This document shows, one piece after another, positions 1 through 7,976 of a stretch of 43,638 bases of DNA. Every line of letters starts with the position of its first letter. The stretch's first letter is position 1. The DNA lies in NCBI GenBank assembly GCA_946618265.1, contig CAMOLA010000010.1:1-43638 (forward strand), written 5' to 3'. The DNA is from an uncultured Eggerthellaceae bacterium. Its GTDB lineage: Bacteria; Actinomycetota; Coriobacteriia; Coriobacteriales; Eggerthellaceae. The position numbers and the translations under genes were made by a program. The notes below the pieces were generated by a model. That model saw only the letters and a list, made by a program, of their open reading frames with translations, made no database searches and was not told where the DNA came from.

Positions 1-602
1 ATCACGGCCATCGGGTCGTCGGAGTCCATCTGCTCGGCGGCGAAGACTATCGAGTGGCAGGCGGCGCCGTAAGGCGCAATCGTGTTCAGGGCGCGCCCGT
101 TGTGGGAGCCGAGCATCGTGACGAGCGCAGAGATCCGGTCGGCGTCCGCGAAGACGTACACGAGGTCCGGCTCGCCGACCTCGCCCCAACGGCTCTCCGG
201 CGCGAAGACGACGCGCGGGAAGCCCCGGTCCGAGAACGGCATGGCGTTGCGCCACTTGAGGGCAACCTCCTCGTCGCAGAAGAACCGCTCGCCCTCCTTC
301 ATCATGGGAGGCGCCTGCTCGGGCGCCGCGTCGCCCATGCCCTGCGAGAGCATCTTGTGGATGTTGGGGTTCTTGCGGGTGAAGCCGTCGCCGAAGCACA
401 GGCCCACGGTGCCGCCGGGGCAGGTGCAGCCCTCCTCCATGATGCCCACGACCTTGCCGCGTGCGGCCGCGAGCAGGAACGGCACGACGCAGTTGCGCCT
501 TCCCGGCTCCGCAGCCGTGTCGCATACGGCGTCCGCATTCCCGAAGTAGATGCCCACCGGCTTCGGGTCGAGGCGAAGCATCTCGGCAAGCTTGCTCTCC
601 AT
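1..602 (-). CDS. DUF169 family protein, partial (3' end beyond window)
   Basis: The minus-strand frame is open from ATG at 602 to the window edge, giving 200 codons without a stop. The translation begins MESKLAEMLRLDPKPVGIYF and carries a Cys-rich segment (EEGCTCPGGTVGLCFG, around residues 56-72), then a long hydrophilic middle and a segment ending near AACHSIVFAAEQ. This order and the Cys-X-Cys element match the DUF169 family, whose biochemical function is not established; members often sit in anaerobe genomes near metal or C1 metabolism genes, which is family knowledge and not shown here. The start is supported by a GGAG about 9 nt upstream. Plus-strand frames over the same bases are shadows. 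High GC matches the right half of the window, so this is probably resident chromosome and not part of the accessory island. Confidence 0.8.
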   Translation of the reverse strand, partial: MESKLAEMLRLDPKPVGIYFGNADAVCDTAAEPGRRNCVVPFLLAAARGKVVGIMEEGCTCPGGTVGLCFGDGFTRKNPNIHKMLSQGMGDAAPEQAPPMMKEGERFFCDEEVALKWRNAMPFSDRGFPRVVFAPESRWGEVGEPDLVYVFADADRISALVTMLGSHNGRALNTIAPYGAACHSIVFAAEQMDSDDPMAV

Positions 603-999
603 GGCCCACTCCAATCATCGTCGATTCCGCTGACAATCGCTCCTGCCTGCAATTGTAGGTTATTTCAGGCGGCGTATGACCGTCAACCCGCAGGCTGCGG
701 CAGGATGGAGCCGTCTCCTGGATGGCGCGCAAGCTATCGGCGATGAATGGAGCGGCCATCGGCGCAACGCGTAAACGGCATCGGAATGCGCGTCATATGC
801 AACTACAGATAGGCTGATGGCGCAGATGAAAACTCAGATACGGATTCTCTACGAACCTCTAGGCAAGAACCGTTCGTCCGACAAGCCATCGAGTGCCAGA
901 TCAGCACTAGTATCCGATGGCCGAATGTTGTGCAACACCCTGATTACGAAGGAGAGAAACTGTACATACCGGAAGAGAGAAACGAACAGGAGCCATGCG
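603..999. other. Intergenic region between divergent DUF169 and sortase-like genes
   Basis: No gene is supported. A TACAAT hexamer on the minus strand (plus positions 651-656) lies about 50 nt upstream of the DUF169 start and could be its -10 box, but no matching -35 at normal spacing is visible. An open frame running from 817 into the sortase-like gene lacks a ribosome binding site and looks like a chance extension. Confidence 0.4.
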
Positions 1000-1674
1000 A
1001 TGCAATCAACTAATGCGTTGAGTCGAAACGACCAAGCCCCTGCTTCTCTGTTCAGGGAATACGGCCAGCCGAGGGCGACCTTCGCAACATCCCCGAAGCA
1101 CACAGGCGCCCGAGGGAGGAAGGCTGGATCGAAAGCGATTGCAGCCGTTGCCCTCGCTCTGACAATCGCGCTGCTCTGGACCCTGTGCCTACTCGGCGAA
1201 GCTTCAAGTGCGCCAGTGCAGGAGATCGCTCAAACAAATGCATCGCTGTCCGAGGCGTCAACCACCGCCAAACCGACCCCCAAGCCAAAGCCAAAACCGA
1301 AGCAAAAGCCATACCGCTCGTGCAACGCCGTCGATTGGGATTTCACGCAAACGCGCGAGCCGACAGAGTTCTACTACGAGGTTGCGCGGCGCGGACAGAG
1401 CCAGAAAGACATAGACGCAGGCGGGATTGTCTGCTGGCAAAAGAACTGGTACTGCTCCCACAATTGGAGCGAAGGCTGGCGCTTCTTCGACCTGGTGCCA
1501 GGAGACATCGTCCACATAGATGGACAGGACGTAACGATTGCCGGTCGCGCCTATTACGCGCTTTATGAAACTGTGGGCGTCATCCGGGGCGACCTCGGAA
1601 GCGACAAGGTCTTGTTCCAAACATGCCTCCCCGACCACACGGGCATCGTCATCTACTTCGGCAATCCCGTCTGA
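1000..1674 (+). CDS. Membrane-anchored sortase-like protein
   Basis: A 224-residue protein. The ATG at 1000 is chosen because AGGAG lies 7 nt upstream; the frame is open further 5' but without a start signal. A basic N-terminus is followed by one hydrophobic segment (AIAAVALALTIALLWTLCLL, about residues 48-67), then a Pro-Lys linker (KPTPKPKPKPKQKP) and an extracellular domain. In that domain, CSHNW near residue 150 followed by PGDIVHIDG, and the element LFQTC near residue 208, resemble the sortase pattern of catalytic His, the L..GD.I strand and the TLxTC catalytic Cys. Sortases are transpeptidases that join surface proteins to the envelope or build pili. No clear catalytic Arg follows the Cys, so it may be an inactive or divergent member. 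No pilin or LPXTG substrate gene is adjacent. The fold call is inference from motifs. Confidence 0.55.
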   Translation: MQSTNALSRNDQAPASLFREYGQPRATFATSPKHTGARGRKAGSKAIAAVALALTIALLWTLCLLGEASSAPVQEIAQTNASLSEASTTAKPTPKPKPKPKQKPYRSCNAVDWDFTQTREPTEFYYEVARRGQSQKDIDAGGIVCWQKNWYCSHNWSEGWRFFDLVPGDIVHIDGQDVTIAGRAYYALYETVGVIRGDLGSDKVLFQTCLPDHTGIVIYFGNPV

Positions 1675-2118
1675 TAGAACATCGTTGCTAGCATCACGCA
1701 GACGGCGACCAGCATCATAGCTCGATGTTCTCCCGACAATCACGCCCGAGAGAGCGTATTCGAGGAGCCCGACTAGGAGTACGTTCACGCTGATATGGTC
1801 AATTGTAGCTGCTGCTTTGCCGGCGCTTGGCTACGCGCCTTGGCACTTGCGACACGTTTTAACGGTAGATGCTCCACGATGCGCCGATTAAGCGTGCACG
1901 ATATCCGCATCGTGAGTGACGAGTCGATGTGCAAACGCAAAAGCAGCATCGGCTAAATCCAGTTTAGATGACAAATGACCTGTCCCTTTGTCGTCAAACA
2001 CCTCAAATGCCCTCTAAGACAAGCAACTGAAACTATAACGACACCACCCTCCCCCGCTTCATCAACGCTATACTATTGACAAATTGGCAAATCTTCGAAT
2101 TGTACGCAGGAGCGTTAA
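1675..2118. other. Intergenic region with REP palindrome and promoter-like boxes
   Basis: No gene is supported in these 444 bases. They contain a palindromic repeat (listed separately), and just before the next gene a TATACT (2069-2074) and a TTGACA (2076-2081). TTGACA has only a poor -10 candidate at 17-18 nt spacing (ATTGTA at 2099). The AGGAG ribosome site of the next gene lies at about 2108-2112. Confidence 0.4.
1968..1996. repeat. REP-like palindrome, GACAAATGACC/TTTGTC variant
   Basis: Imperfect dyad with arms GACAAA and TTTGTC around TGACCTGTCCC. An almost identical 29-base copy (one mismatch) occurs at 30493-30521, so this is a dispersed repeat and not a local hairpin. It resembles the GACAAAGGGGTC palindrome family found further right in the window. 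Confidence 0.75.
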
Positions 2119-2385
2119 ATGAACCAAATCCAATGCCCAAGCTGCGGAAGCATAAAGCTGATAGAAGACGATCGTTACTACATTTGCGAGTATTGCGGAG
2201 GCAAAATCGAACGAACTCAGCCGATCGAGGCCGCTGACGTTTCAAACGCCTCGGGAGTCACGAAGCTCCTCGAACGCGCAGACCTTTACTGGAGCGTTGG
2301 CAAACGCGACAAGGCAAAGCGGCTTTACCAACAAGTGCTCGACATCGACGCTAGCATCGAACGCGCCAGAACCCGCGCACGATAA
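2119..2385 (+). CDS. Small zinc-ribbon protein with TPR-like tail
   Basis: An 88-residue protein. Residues 6-27 form a zinc ribbon: CPSCG then CEYCGGKIE, four cysteines in two CxxC knuckles. The remainder (LLERADLYWSVGKRDKAKRLYQ) looks like one helical TPR-type hairpin. AGGAG lies 7 nt before the ATG. It is followed 23 nt later by the YbjQ-like gene, so the two are probably cotranscribed. Zinc ribbons of this kind often head small proteins that also carry SHOCT or YbjQ modules in phage-derived and bacterial-immunity loci; a specific function cannot be given. Confidence 0.75.
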   Translation: MNQIQCPSCGSIKLIEDDRYYICEYCGGKIERTQPIEAADVSNASGVTKLLERADLYWSVGKRDKAKRLYQQVLDIDASIERARTRAR

Positions 2386-2408
2386 GATCGCAGACGGAGA
2401 GGACTACA

Positions 2409-3140
2409 ATGATACTCGCCCATATACCGATGAACTATCAGATTGAGAACGCTTTTGATTTCGAGTTGTATGTAAAATCGACATACCCTCACGCTATCAA
2501 GAAACGCATGCTCTCATCCGATATCGAAGTCGACAACAAGTTCTTAGACGAGATTGTCGAAGCTTACAAAACAGCCCCTAGGAGTGCCGTCAGCTTGACT
2601 GAGGCAGTAGAACAATTTGGAATACAGGACAAAACAGCATTTTCGAATTACGCTTTGATACATCACAAAAGCGCGGTATCAAACAATACCCCCGACTCGA
2701 TGATTTTCTTCGACAAAACTAAAGTAGGGGAAATCGCAAAAGAATACTTGTCGCAAAACGCCACCACGGAACTGATCGCCGCCGAAGAAAACGAAATCGC
2801 AGAAATCGCGCGGAAGATGCCTATAACGTCTGGTCATAATTTTGAGGGATACCGCATCGTAAGATACGCGGGATACGTCTCGGGCGACGAGGTCGCAACG
2901 ATACCGATGGGCTTTTTCACAGGCACCATGACAAACGACAGCGTCAACAACACGATTAAACGAGTTAGGAACGTCGCGATTAAAGAGCTCAAAGAGGCTG
3001 CGGCCAACATCGGATGCAATGCTGTTATCGGCTTGGACTTCGATTACATCACGATTGACCGCAGCGGAGCGAACGGCACCATCGAAGTAAAGATCGTGTT
3101 AACGGCGAATGGAACCGCGGTTGAAATTGAACCGCTGTAG
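2409..3140 (+). CDS. YbjQ/DUF74-like C-terminal domain protein
   Basis: A 243-residue protein. The first 130 residues are unrecognised and hydrophilic. From about residue 140 (GYRIVRYAGYVSGDE) to the end it follows the YbjQ (DUF74) pattern: a strand leading to a G.V.G segment, a helix rich in Lys/Arg, then A..IGCNAVIGLDFDY and a closing strand. YbjQ proteins form pentameric rings and are labelled putative heavy-metal-binding, but no activity is established. GAGAGG precedes the ATG by 6 nt, supporting this start over a Met seven codons in. It lies in a probable two-gene unit with the zinc-ribbon gene and ends before a strong hairpin. Confidence 0.7.
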   Translation: MILAHIPMNYQIENAFDFELYVKSTYPHAIKKRMLSSDIEVDNKFLDEIVEAYKTAPRSAVSLTEAVEQFGIQDKTAFSNYALIHHKSAVSNNTPDSMIFFDKTKVGEIAKEYLSQNATTELIAAEENEIAEIARKMPITSGHNFEGYRIVRYAGYVSGDEVATIPMGFFTGTMTNDSVNNTIKRVRNVAIKELKEAAANIGCNAVIGLDFDYITIDRSGANGTIEVKIVLTANGTAVEIEPL

Positions 3141-3154
3141 CGCTTGACGACCAG

Positions 3155-3209
3155 GCGTCGGGGATAGGGTGCTCCTTACAAAAGCAAGCCCTTCATCCCC
3201 GTCGTTTTT
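3155..3209 (+). terminator. Probable Rho-independent terminator after the YbjQ-like gene
   Basis: CGGGGAT (3159-3165) pairs with ATCCCCG (3195-3201); inner bases AGGG and CCCT can extend the stem. The hairpin is followed by GTCGTTTTTC. It begins about 15 nt after the stop codon. Confidence 0.6.
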
Positions 3210-3512
3210 CCGATTTTAATAATCAAAGAATTACAATCTTTATGAAACCGTAATACCAATTGAACAAAAACTGCCTAGTTCGTTCATGTAGAAATCGAAC
3301 CCACCTGTCAGAGTTCACACGTCTTCTCGTAGCTCCATTCAACGATCTGGCTGTTACAGATAAATTCCGCACCATGGTCACTTTTGCAGAGCAAACTGTA
3401 TACGCAAGACCCTCACTTACGAAACAGGATCACTGATTCAATAAGCCTACGAGAAGTACCGCTATTTCGAAGTGTCGCTACGCTGCTATTGTTCCTGTGG
3501 CCACAACATCTA
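3210..3512. other. AT-rich intergenic region between convergent genes
   Basis: No supported gene or repeat. A short plus-strand frame around 3440-3540 contains a CYCSCGH string but starts after a stop, lacks a ribosome site and runs into the coding region of the convergent gene, so it is not called. Confidence 0.4.
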
Positions 3513-4910
3513 TCACGATATCATCCCTCTAGACCTCATGAGCTCGCTTGTCCTAAACTGTTCAGCTTCGGGCACTTCCACAAACTCGACTGTCTTGTCG
3601 AAGTTCATCTTTACAGCTCGCATAATCTCGTCGAGCGTACAGCGGAAGAACTCACGTCTCTGATTGACAAGATTGACCTTTCTATCTGCGAAGTGGTTGT
3701 GTAGCGCTGCTTCAAGCCCTGGTGCATCATCCGTAAAGATCATCGCATGGACATCGAAGTTAAACGGAACCGACGCATCGCTCAGCTCGTAGATGCGCTC
3801 CATCGGGTCAAGCCTTCGGGTCATCCCGATTTTGTAGACGTCCGCTCCGAACGATCCTATATTTGAGATGACGTAAACATAACCGGCGCGTTGGTTTGCT
3901 TCGCGATAGTCGACATCCTCAATGCCTTTGTCTACCTCTGCAATGTTCGCAATTAACTCAGCCCTTTTCGCCTCGAGAGCCTCCCTCTCGCCGTCGTCGC
4001 ATCTGGCCAGCTGCTTTTCCAGGTCGGCAAGAGCGCGCTCGTACTGCGCCTTCTCTTTATTAAGCTTCTTGCGACGTTCTTCAATCTCCTTTCGGAGCTT
4101 CGCCTCCTCACGCTCGCGTTCTTTAAGCTCACGCAGCTCCTCACGCTCGCGTTCCTTTGCAACGGCAAACTCGTACGCGAGGTGCAACTCATCAATCTTC
4201 AGATTCACGTACGCTTCCGTAATGCATATGCTCCAAGTTCGTCCAAGATTGTTTATGGAATTCACGGATTTGTAGATTCGATTCCGCGAAGCGTCGAAGT
4301 TCGAGTGTTTTACCTTGCGTATGGTGTCGTCGGCCTCGTCGTTGAAGCTACGCATGAGCAGCTTTTGTACATCAACCACCATCTTGCGACCCTGTGACTT
4401 GCTGTTGTTAACTCTCCAATCCATGTTTCCAGTGCATGCCGTTTTGTTGCGAATCATTTGTTTCTGTTGGTCACGAACATACTTAAGCCTGTCTTTGTAC
4501 TGCGACGAGTTCGCAAAATCGTAACGCGGTTCGTACAGCCCAAACTCCTGCATGAGGATGGCATCATCAAAGGTGATAATTTGACTTCTCTTCCGATCGA
4601 TTTCAGCATCAAGTTCTGCTATCGTCTTCATTTTCTTGTCGTATTGGCGCTGATCGGCAGCCGTCATGGACACTTGAATCGAAGGCTGCATTTTCGCACC
4701 ACAGTGACCACAAAACCTAGCGTTCGGCAGGTCGAGGGGAGCCATGCACGATGGGCAGACTAGAGACTGCTGATGGTACACCTGTTGCCGATTCGCCGGT
4801 TGCGGGTGTGCTTGCTGTTGGTTTTGCGCCCCTAAGGTGTTATTTGATTTGACTTGCGCATCACCAAGACGACCCTGAGCGCTCTGCCTCACTTTGTCAA
4901 ACAGACCCAT
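3513..4910 (-). CDS. Zinc-ribbon / DUF4041 / GIY-YIG (T5orf172-type) protein
   Basis: A 465-residue protein. The start at 4910 (MGLFDKVRQSA) is fixed by an AAGGAGG 6 nt upstream; an in-frame codon seven positions earlier has none. Order: Gln-rich linker; zinc ribbon CPSCMAP...FCGHCGAKM (about residues 51-74); a DUF4041-like helical region; a long charged coiled coil (EREREELRELKEREREEAKL onward, about 255-330); then a GIY-YIG-type domain of the T5orf172/MUG113 class, with GYVYVISNIGSFG, VYKIGMTRR and an ALHNHFADRKVNLVNQRREFF block. DUF4041 plus MUG113 proteins are common in prophages and defence islands. The GIY-YIG fold supplies a metal-dependent nuclease active site. The role here is inferred as DNA processing or defence. 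The gene is convergent with the YbjQ gene and monocistronic. Confidence 0.8.
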   Translation of the reverse strand: MGLFDKVRQSAQGRLGDAQVKSNNTLGAQNQQQAHPQPANRQQVYHQQSLVCPSCMAPLDLPNARFCGHCGAKMQPSIQVSMTAADQRQYDKKMKTIAELDAEIDRKRSQIITFDDAILMQEFGLYEPRYDFANSSQYKDRLKYVRDQQKQMIRNKTACTGNMDWRVNNSKSQGRKMVVDVQKLLMRSFNDEADDTIRKVKHSNFDASRNRIYKSVNSINNLGRTWSICITEAYVNLKIDELHLAYEFAVAKEREREELRELKEREREEAKLRKEIEERRKKLNKEKAQYERALADLEKQLARCDDGEREALEAKRAELIANIAEVDKGIEDVDYREANQRAGYVYVISNIGSFGADVYKIGMTRRLDPMERIYELSDASVPFNFDVHAMIFTDDAPGLEAALHNHFADRKVNLVNQRREFFRCTLDEIMRAVKMNFDKTVEFVEVPEAEQFRTSELMRSRGMIS

Positions 4911-5213
4911 TGCATCCTCCTTAAAGCTCAAAATCTAAATATGACTCATTTTATCGCTGGTGAATCGCTATTTCCAATCCGGCATGCTATAGCCCGGAGG
5001 AAGAAAGGCCACCGACAATACACTGACTTAGCGGTTATGATGCAATATGCCAAATCAGCCATTCCGACCGCGAACGATTTGATTCTTATGCGCATATGCA
5101 TTTCTGAATCGCGCTGTTTTTCGATCGGTCTTGAAGATAGCCAGAATGACAGCTGCGCCCTCTCTTCAAAGAAAACAACACGCAGCAAAGCTTAGGCAAG
5201 ATAGTGGTTGATT
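4911..5213. other. AT-rich leader region upstream of the DUF4041 gene
   Basis: About 300 bases with no supported gene; short frames on either strand lack ribosome sites. Upstream signals for the minus-strand DUF4041/GIY-YIG gene should lie here, but no clear -35/-10 pair could be picked. Confidence 0.35.
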
Positions 5214-5381
5214 GTGAAAGGAGGCACAAAAGGGTATATCGAGCCAGATAGTCCCGTAGACAAAACCCCATCTCTGGTAGGCGGAGCAGACGAGATTCTC
5301 AAATACAAAGAGCTTTTGGACGACGGGATTATCTCGCAGGAAGAATTTGACGCTAAGAAGCGCCAGATACTCGGCCTATAA
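5214..5381 (+). pseudogene. SHOCT-domain protein remnant (C-terminal tail)
   Basis: A 55-codon frame begins at GTG 5214 and ends at TAA 5381. Its last 32 residues (ADEILKYKELLDDGIISQEE then FDAKKRQILGL) are a textbook SHOCT module: a helix, the acidic DDG turn, I(S/T)..EF, and a second basic helix ending LGL at the C-terminus. SHOCT is a short oligomerisation or docking tail found at the ends of many membrane and phage-related proteins. The frame has a stop at 5202 and no ribosome site before its first possible starts; an AAAGGAGG lies inside the frame with no start codon at the right distance after it. It is therefore more likely the surviving 3' end of a longer gene than an intact small protein. 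An insertion-like element begins ten bases after its stop. Confidence 0.6.
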
Positions 5382-5382
5382 A

Positions 5383-5569
5383 TAAAGCTATCTAACAGTC
5401 TAGATAACAGGTGATGAAAACGAGACGTTGACCTGGTGATGTATACGAATAATTGACCGATTTGGCATAGGTGGCTTGCCATATTTGCGGCTTAAATTAC
5501 AAACGCCCAGTTCAATCTCTCGAATCATCTTAATCCATCACTCGTTATCTAGACTGTTAGATAAAGCTA
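5383..5569. mobile_element. MITE-like element with inverted ends and 8-bp target duplication
   Basis: A 171-bp segment (5391-5561) starts TCTAACAGTCTAGATAAC and ends with its perfect 18-base inverted complement; with mismatches the similarity extends to about 25 bases (GTGATG on both sides). It is bounded on both sides by the direct repeat TAAAGCTA (5383-5390 and 5562-5569), as expected for a target-site duplication. There is no transposase inside, so it is non-autonomous. Eight-base duplications occur in several IS families, so the parent family cannot be named from this alone. Confidence 0.8.
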
Positions 5570-6080
5570 AACCCTTACACGCACCCATTATCGCAGAAAG
5601 ACGCCATTGATATAGCCTCCTGCGACGAGCGCATTCCCAGTTATGTTGTTCGAGCGCATGCCCGCATATTCTGGCCGACGCACTTGAAGCGCGTCGGCCA
5701 TTCTTCCCTGATGGAACGCAGAATAGTCGACTCGTTGTTATGTTAGTTGAGGGTCTTCTAAAGCATCGTCTTATCGATTATTGAAATGAATTGCCCCGCA
5801 CAATGGACAAAGATGCATCGACAAGACGGAATCAGCTAACGCAACCTGGCGGAGAAGGGCCTGTCAAACCCCTCTCCCTATCGTTCGCCTTTGGAGCACC
5901 CATCGGCACATCGTGCACGCTCAATCGGCGATGTTAGGAATACCTACCGCTAAAGCGCGTCGAAAGCAATCGGATAGCAACAGAGCCTTGGCCCCGATCA
6001 CCTTGATTGGCGGCAATAAGGGACATCGCATTCTCTCGCCTGAGCCAAGGTGGCAAACCACAGTCCCCTGTCGCCGATCC
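5570..6080. other. Intergenic region with GC-rich hairpins
   Basis: No gene is supported in these 511 bases. A 9-bp stem GGCCGACGC/GCGTCGGCC sits at 5673-5699 with a 9-base loop. A weaker one (GGAGA.GGG/CCC.TCTCC) lies at 5851-5878. Neither has a long T-run, so terminator function for the minus-strand nuclease-helicase ending at 6081 is only possible. Confidence 0.4.
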
Positions 6081-7976
6081 CTACAACCGCACTACCTGGT
6101 ATCGGTACGCCTTCCCCACTCGCCCGTTCAGGTACTTGCGCAGGCCGGGATCGGTCGCGTACACGTAGCAGCCTTTCATGCCACGGGTCATCAGCGTTCG
6201 GTACGTGTTCTTGATGATCTCGTCGGCCAGACGATGCGCCTGCTCGGGGTCCTCTTCCTCCATTTTCTTCAGGCCTTTGATCGACTGGTCGGTCTTCGCA
6301 CGCTTCTTGTAATCGGCTACCAGATGCCCATCTTCGTAACGCAAGTCATCCCCGATGATGACGCCTACGTACTCGAATTCGAGCCCTTGCGTCGTGTGTA
6401 TGCATCCAGCTTCGTTGATCGACGTCTGACTGATGGCGAACGCATCCCCTCCTTCGAGGTTCCAGCTTATCTCGAAATCGCCTATCTTTATTTCATGAGC
6501 GTTGGTATCGGACCGCCCGGCTTTCGGCCAGTTCCAGCAGTACCCCGCCAGTATGCGCGCCTTGTTCGAAGATTGGTTGCGACTTACGACCTTCTCGCGC
6601 AACTCCTGCGGCGTATCAAACACCACGAACTCGTAGTTGATGTCCTCCAGCTCGTAGTTCGCCGTATGTCGGATTTCCAGAACGTCATCTAACCAGGCAA
6701 GGTACCCGTCCGAACCGTTGCAGCGGAACTGCGACATCAGCTCCTCTTCGTACACTTCCGCACCGTCGACGGCCGCCCAATGCTTTATCTCGCTTACGCT
6801 GCCGATATCTTTCACGGTAACTCGCTGGCTCTCGTCAATGAAGAATACGCTTAATCTCGCGGCGTTAATTATCTCATGAATCTGGTTGACTCCCTGATTG
6901 CCGTAAAGCCCAGATTTCTCGTTCAGGCGATGCGCCTCGTCAGCTAACACGACGCCGATTGCGTTTTTGGGGACGTCGACGTACGCGCCTGACCCCTTGA
7001 ACATGTTGTCGATACTGCTCTTGGTCCTATGACCCTTGAGCTTGCGCTTGTACACCTCACGAGGGGCGCTGTTCTTCGAGCAGTACTGGACGAAGAAACC
7101 TTCCTGCGTCAGCCGCGCGAGCAGGTTCACGGCAATCACGGTCTTACCAGTGCCAGGCCCTCCTTGGGCTATAAGCACGCGCTTTTTCCCATCGTGCGAA
7201 CACATGCGCGCCAATTCCATGATTCGCTCGAAAACGACCTTCTGGTCATCGATGAGCTTGAACTCCGGATTGTTCTCGAGCATGCCGACGATGGCGTCCT
7301 GCAAGCTCTTCGACGGCTTTATGCGACCGTTGTCTATTTCGTAAATAATCTCTTCGTTATCGCCCGTCTTCACCACGCGCTTAATGTATTCGCGCAGCTT
7401 CTTAACGTCGCCTTTCGTGAACGCGGGAGCATCGGCAAGGTAATCTTCGTAGATCGGATCGTCAATCGGATCGTTCTCCTCGCGAAGATAGTTGTGAAGA
7501 TACGCACAGGGCCAAAGCTTCACGTCAACTGCCTGGGCATATTCGTTGTAATCGCGAATCATCTCTGCATAGCTCCAGGCCTGATAAGAAGGATGCACAA
7601 CGCGCCGATTAGCGCCGCCAGTGAAAGTTTCAACAAGGCCATCGAGCCCCGAAACCTTCTTGATCTTGTCCCACTGCTTCAGCTCGATGATCACAACGTT
7701 GGCATAGTTCTTCTCGTCGTAGCCGGAGATCAGAAAGTCAACGCGCTTAGCCGTATTAGGGAGGTTGTACTCTATGGCGATACCGGAATCTTTTGGGATG
7801 TCGTTGTCATTAAGTACTTTGTACATGTACTCGAGCGAGTTTATCCATGAACGGAACTCCGCTTCGCCCGTTTTGCGGTGCATCTTTTCCAGTATGTTGT
7901 CTCGAATGCTGTAAGCAATGGTGTCTTCTTCGACCTCGTTCATAAAGTCAGTCTTGGTGCCGCTGTAGATGATCAT
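6081..7976 (-). CDS. Nuclease-helicase: PD-(D/E)XK plus DUF2075 helicase
   Basis: A 631-residue protein. Near the N-terminus, RVDFLISG (Asp80) and VIIELKQW (Glu98-x-Lys100) form a PD-(D/E)XK nuclease core. A P-loop GGPGTGKT lies at 272-279 and a Walker B VVLADEAHRL near 342, followed by DESQRVT, QFRCNGSDGYLAWLDDVL and late motifs GLEFEYVGVIIGDDL and RTLMTRGMKGCYVYATD. This is the DUF2075 helicase layout (Schlafen-group relatives, superfamily 1). It presumably unwinds and cuts nucleic acid. Its first codons overlap the end of the MazG-like gene by 4 nt (ATGA type), implying translational coupling and joint function. The pairing of a nuclease-helicase with a nucleotide pyrophosphohydrolase in a defence island suggests phage defence; that is inference. 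Confidence 0.85.
   Translation of the reverse strand: MIIYSGTKTDFMNEVEEDTIAYSIRDNILEKMHRKTGEAEFRSWINSLEYMYKVLNDNDIPKDSGIAIEYNLPNTAKRVDFLISGYDEKNYANVVIIELKQWDKIKKVSGLDGLVETFTGGANRRVVHPSYQAWSYAEMIRDYNEYAQAVDVKLWPCAYLHNYLREENDPIDDPIYEDYLADAPAFTKGDVKKLREYIKRVVKTGDNEEIIYEIDNGRIKPSKSLQDAIVGMLENNPEFKLIDDQKVVFERIMELARMCSHDGKKRVLIAQGGPGTGKTVIAVNLLARLTQEGFFVQYCSKNSAPREVYKRKLKGHRTKSSIDNMFKGSGAYVDVPKNAIGVVLADEAHRLNEKSGLYGNQGVNQIHEIINAARLSVFFIDESQRVTVKDIGSVSEIKHWAAVDGAEVYEEELMSQFRCNGSDGYLAWLDDVLEIRHTANYELEDINYEFVVFDTPQELREKVVSRNQSSNKARILAGYCWNWPKAGRSDTNAHEIKIGDFEISWNLEGGDAFAISQTSINEAGCIHTTQGLEFEYVGVIIGDDLRYEDGHLVADYKKRAKTDQSIKGLKKMEEEDPEQAHRLADEIIKNTYRTLMTRGMKGCYVYATDPGLRKYLNGRVGKAYRYQVVRL

Noticed and set aside
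54..746. Plus-strand 230-residue open frame at the left edge
   Set aside because: It lies antisense to the DUF169 gene, whose translation is clearly conserved; the plus frame is an Arg/Ala-rich shadow typical of GC-rich coding DNA.
3384..3704. Plus-strand small protein with CYCSCGH zinc-like string
   Set aside because: It overlaps the conserved C-terminus of the GIY-YIG gene on the other strand and lacks a start signal.
5673..5699. GC-rich hairpin as terminator of the nuclease-helicase
   Set aside because: It is about 380 bases beyond the stop codon and has no T-run on the minus strand; kept only as a hairpin within the gap description.
6081..7976. Long plus-strand frames (for example 7029-7850) opposite the nuclease-helicase
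   Set aside because: They are mirror frames of a well-supported coding sequence and show no independent motif or ribosome site.
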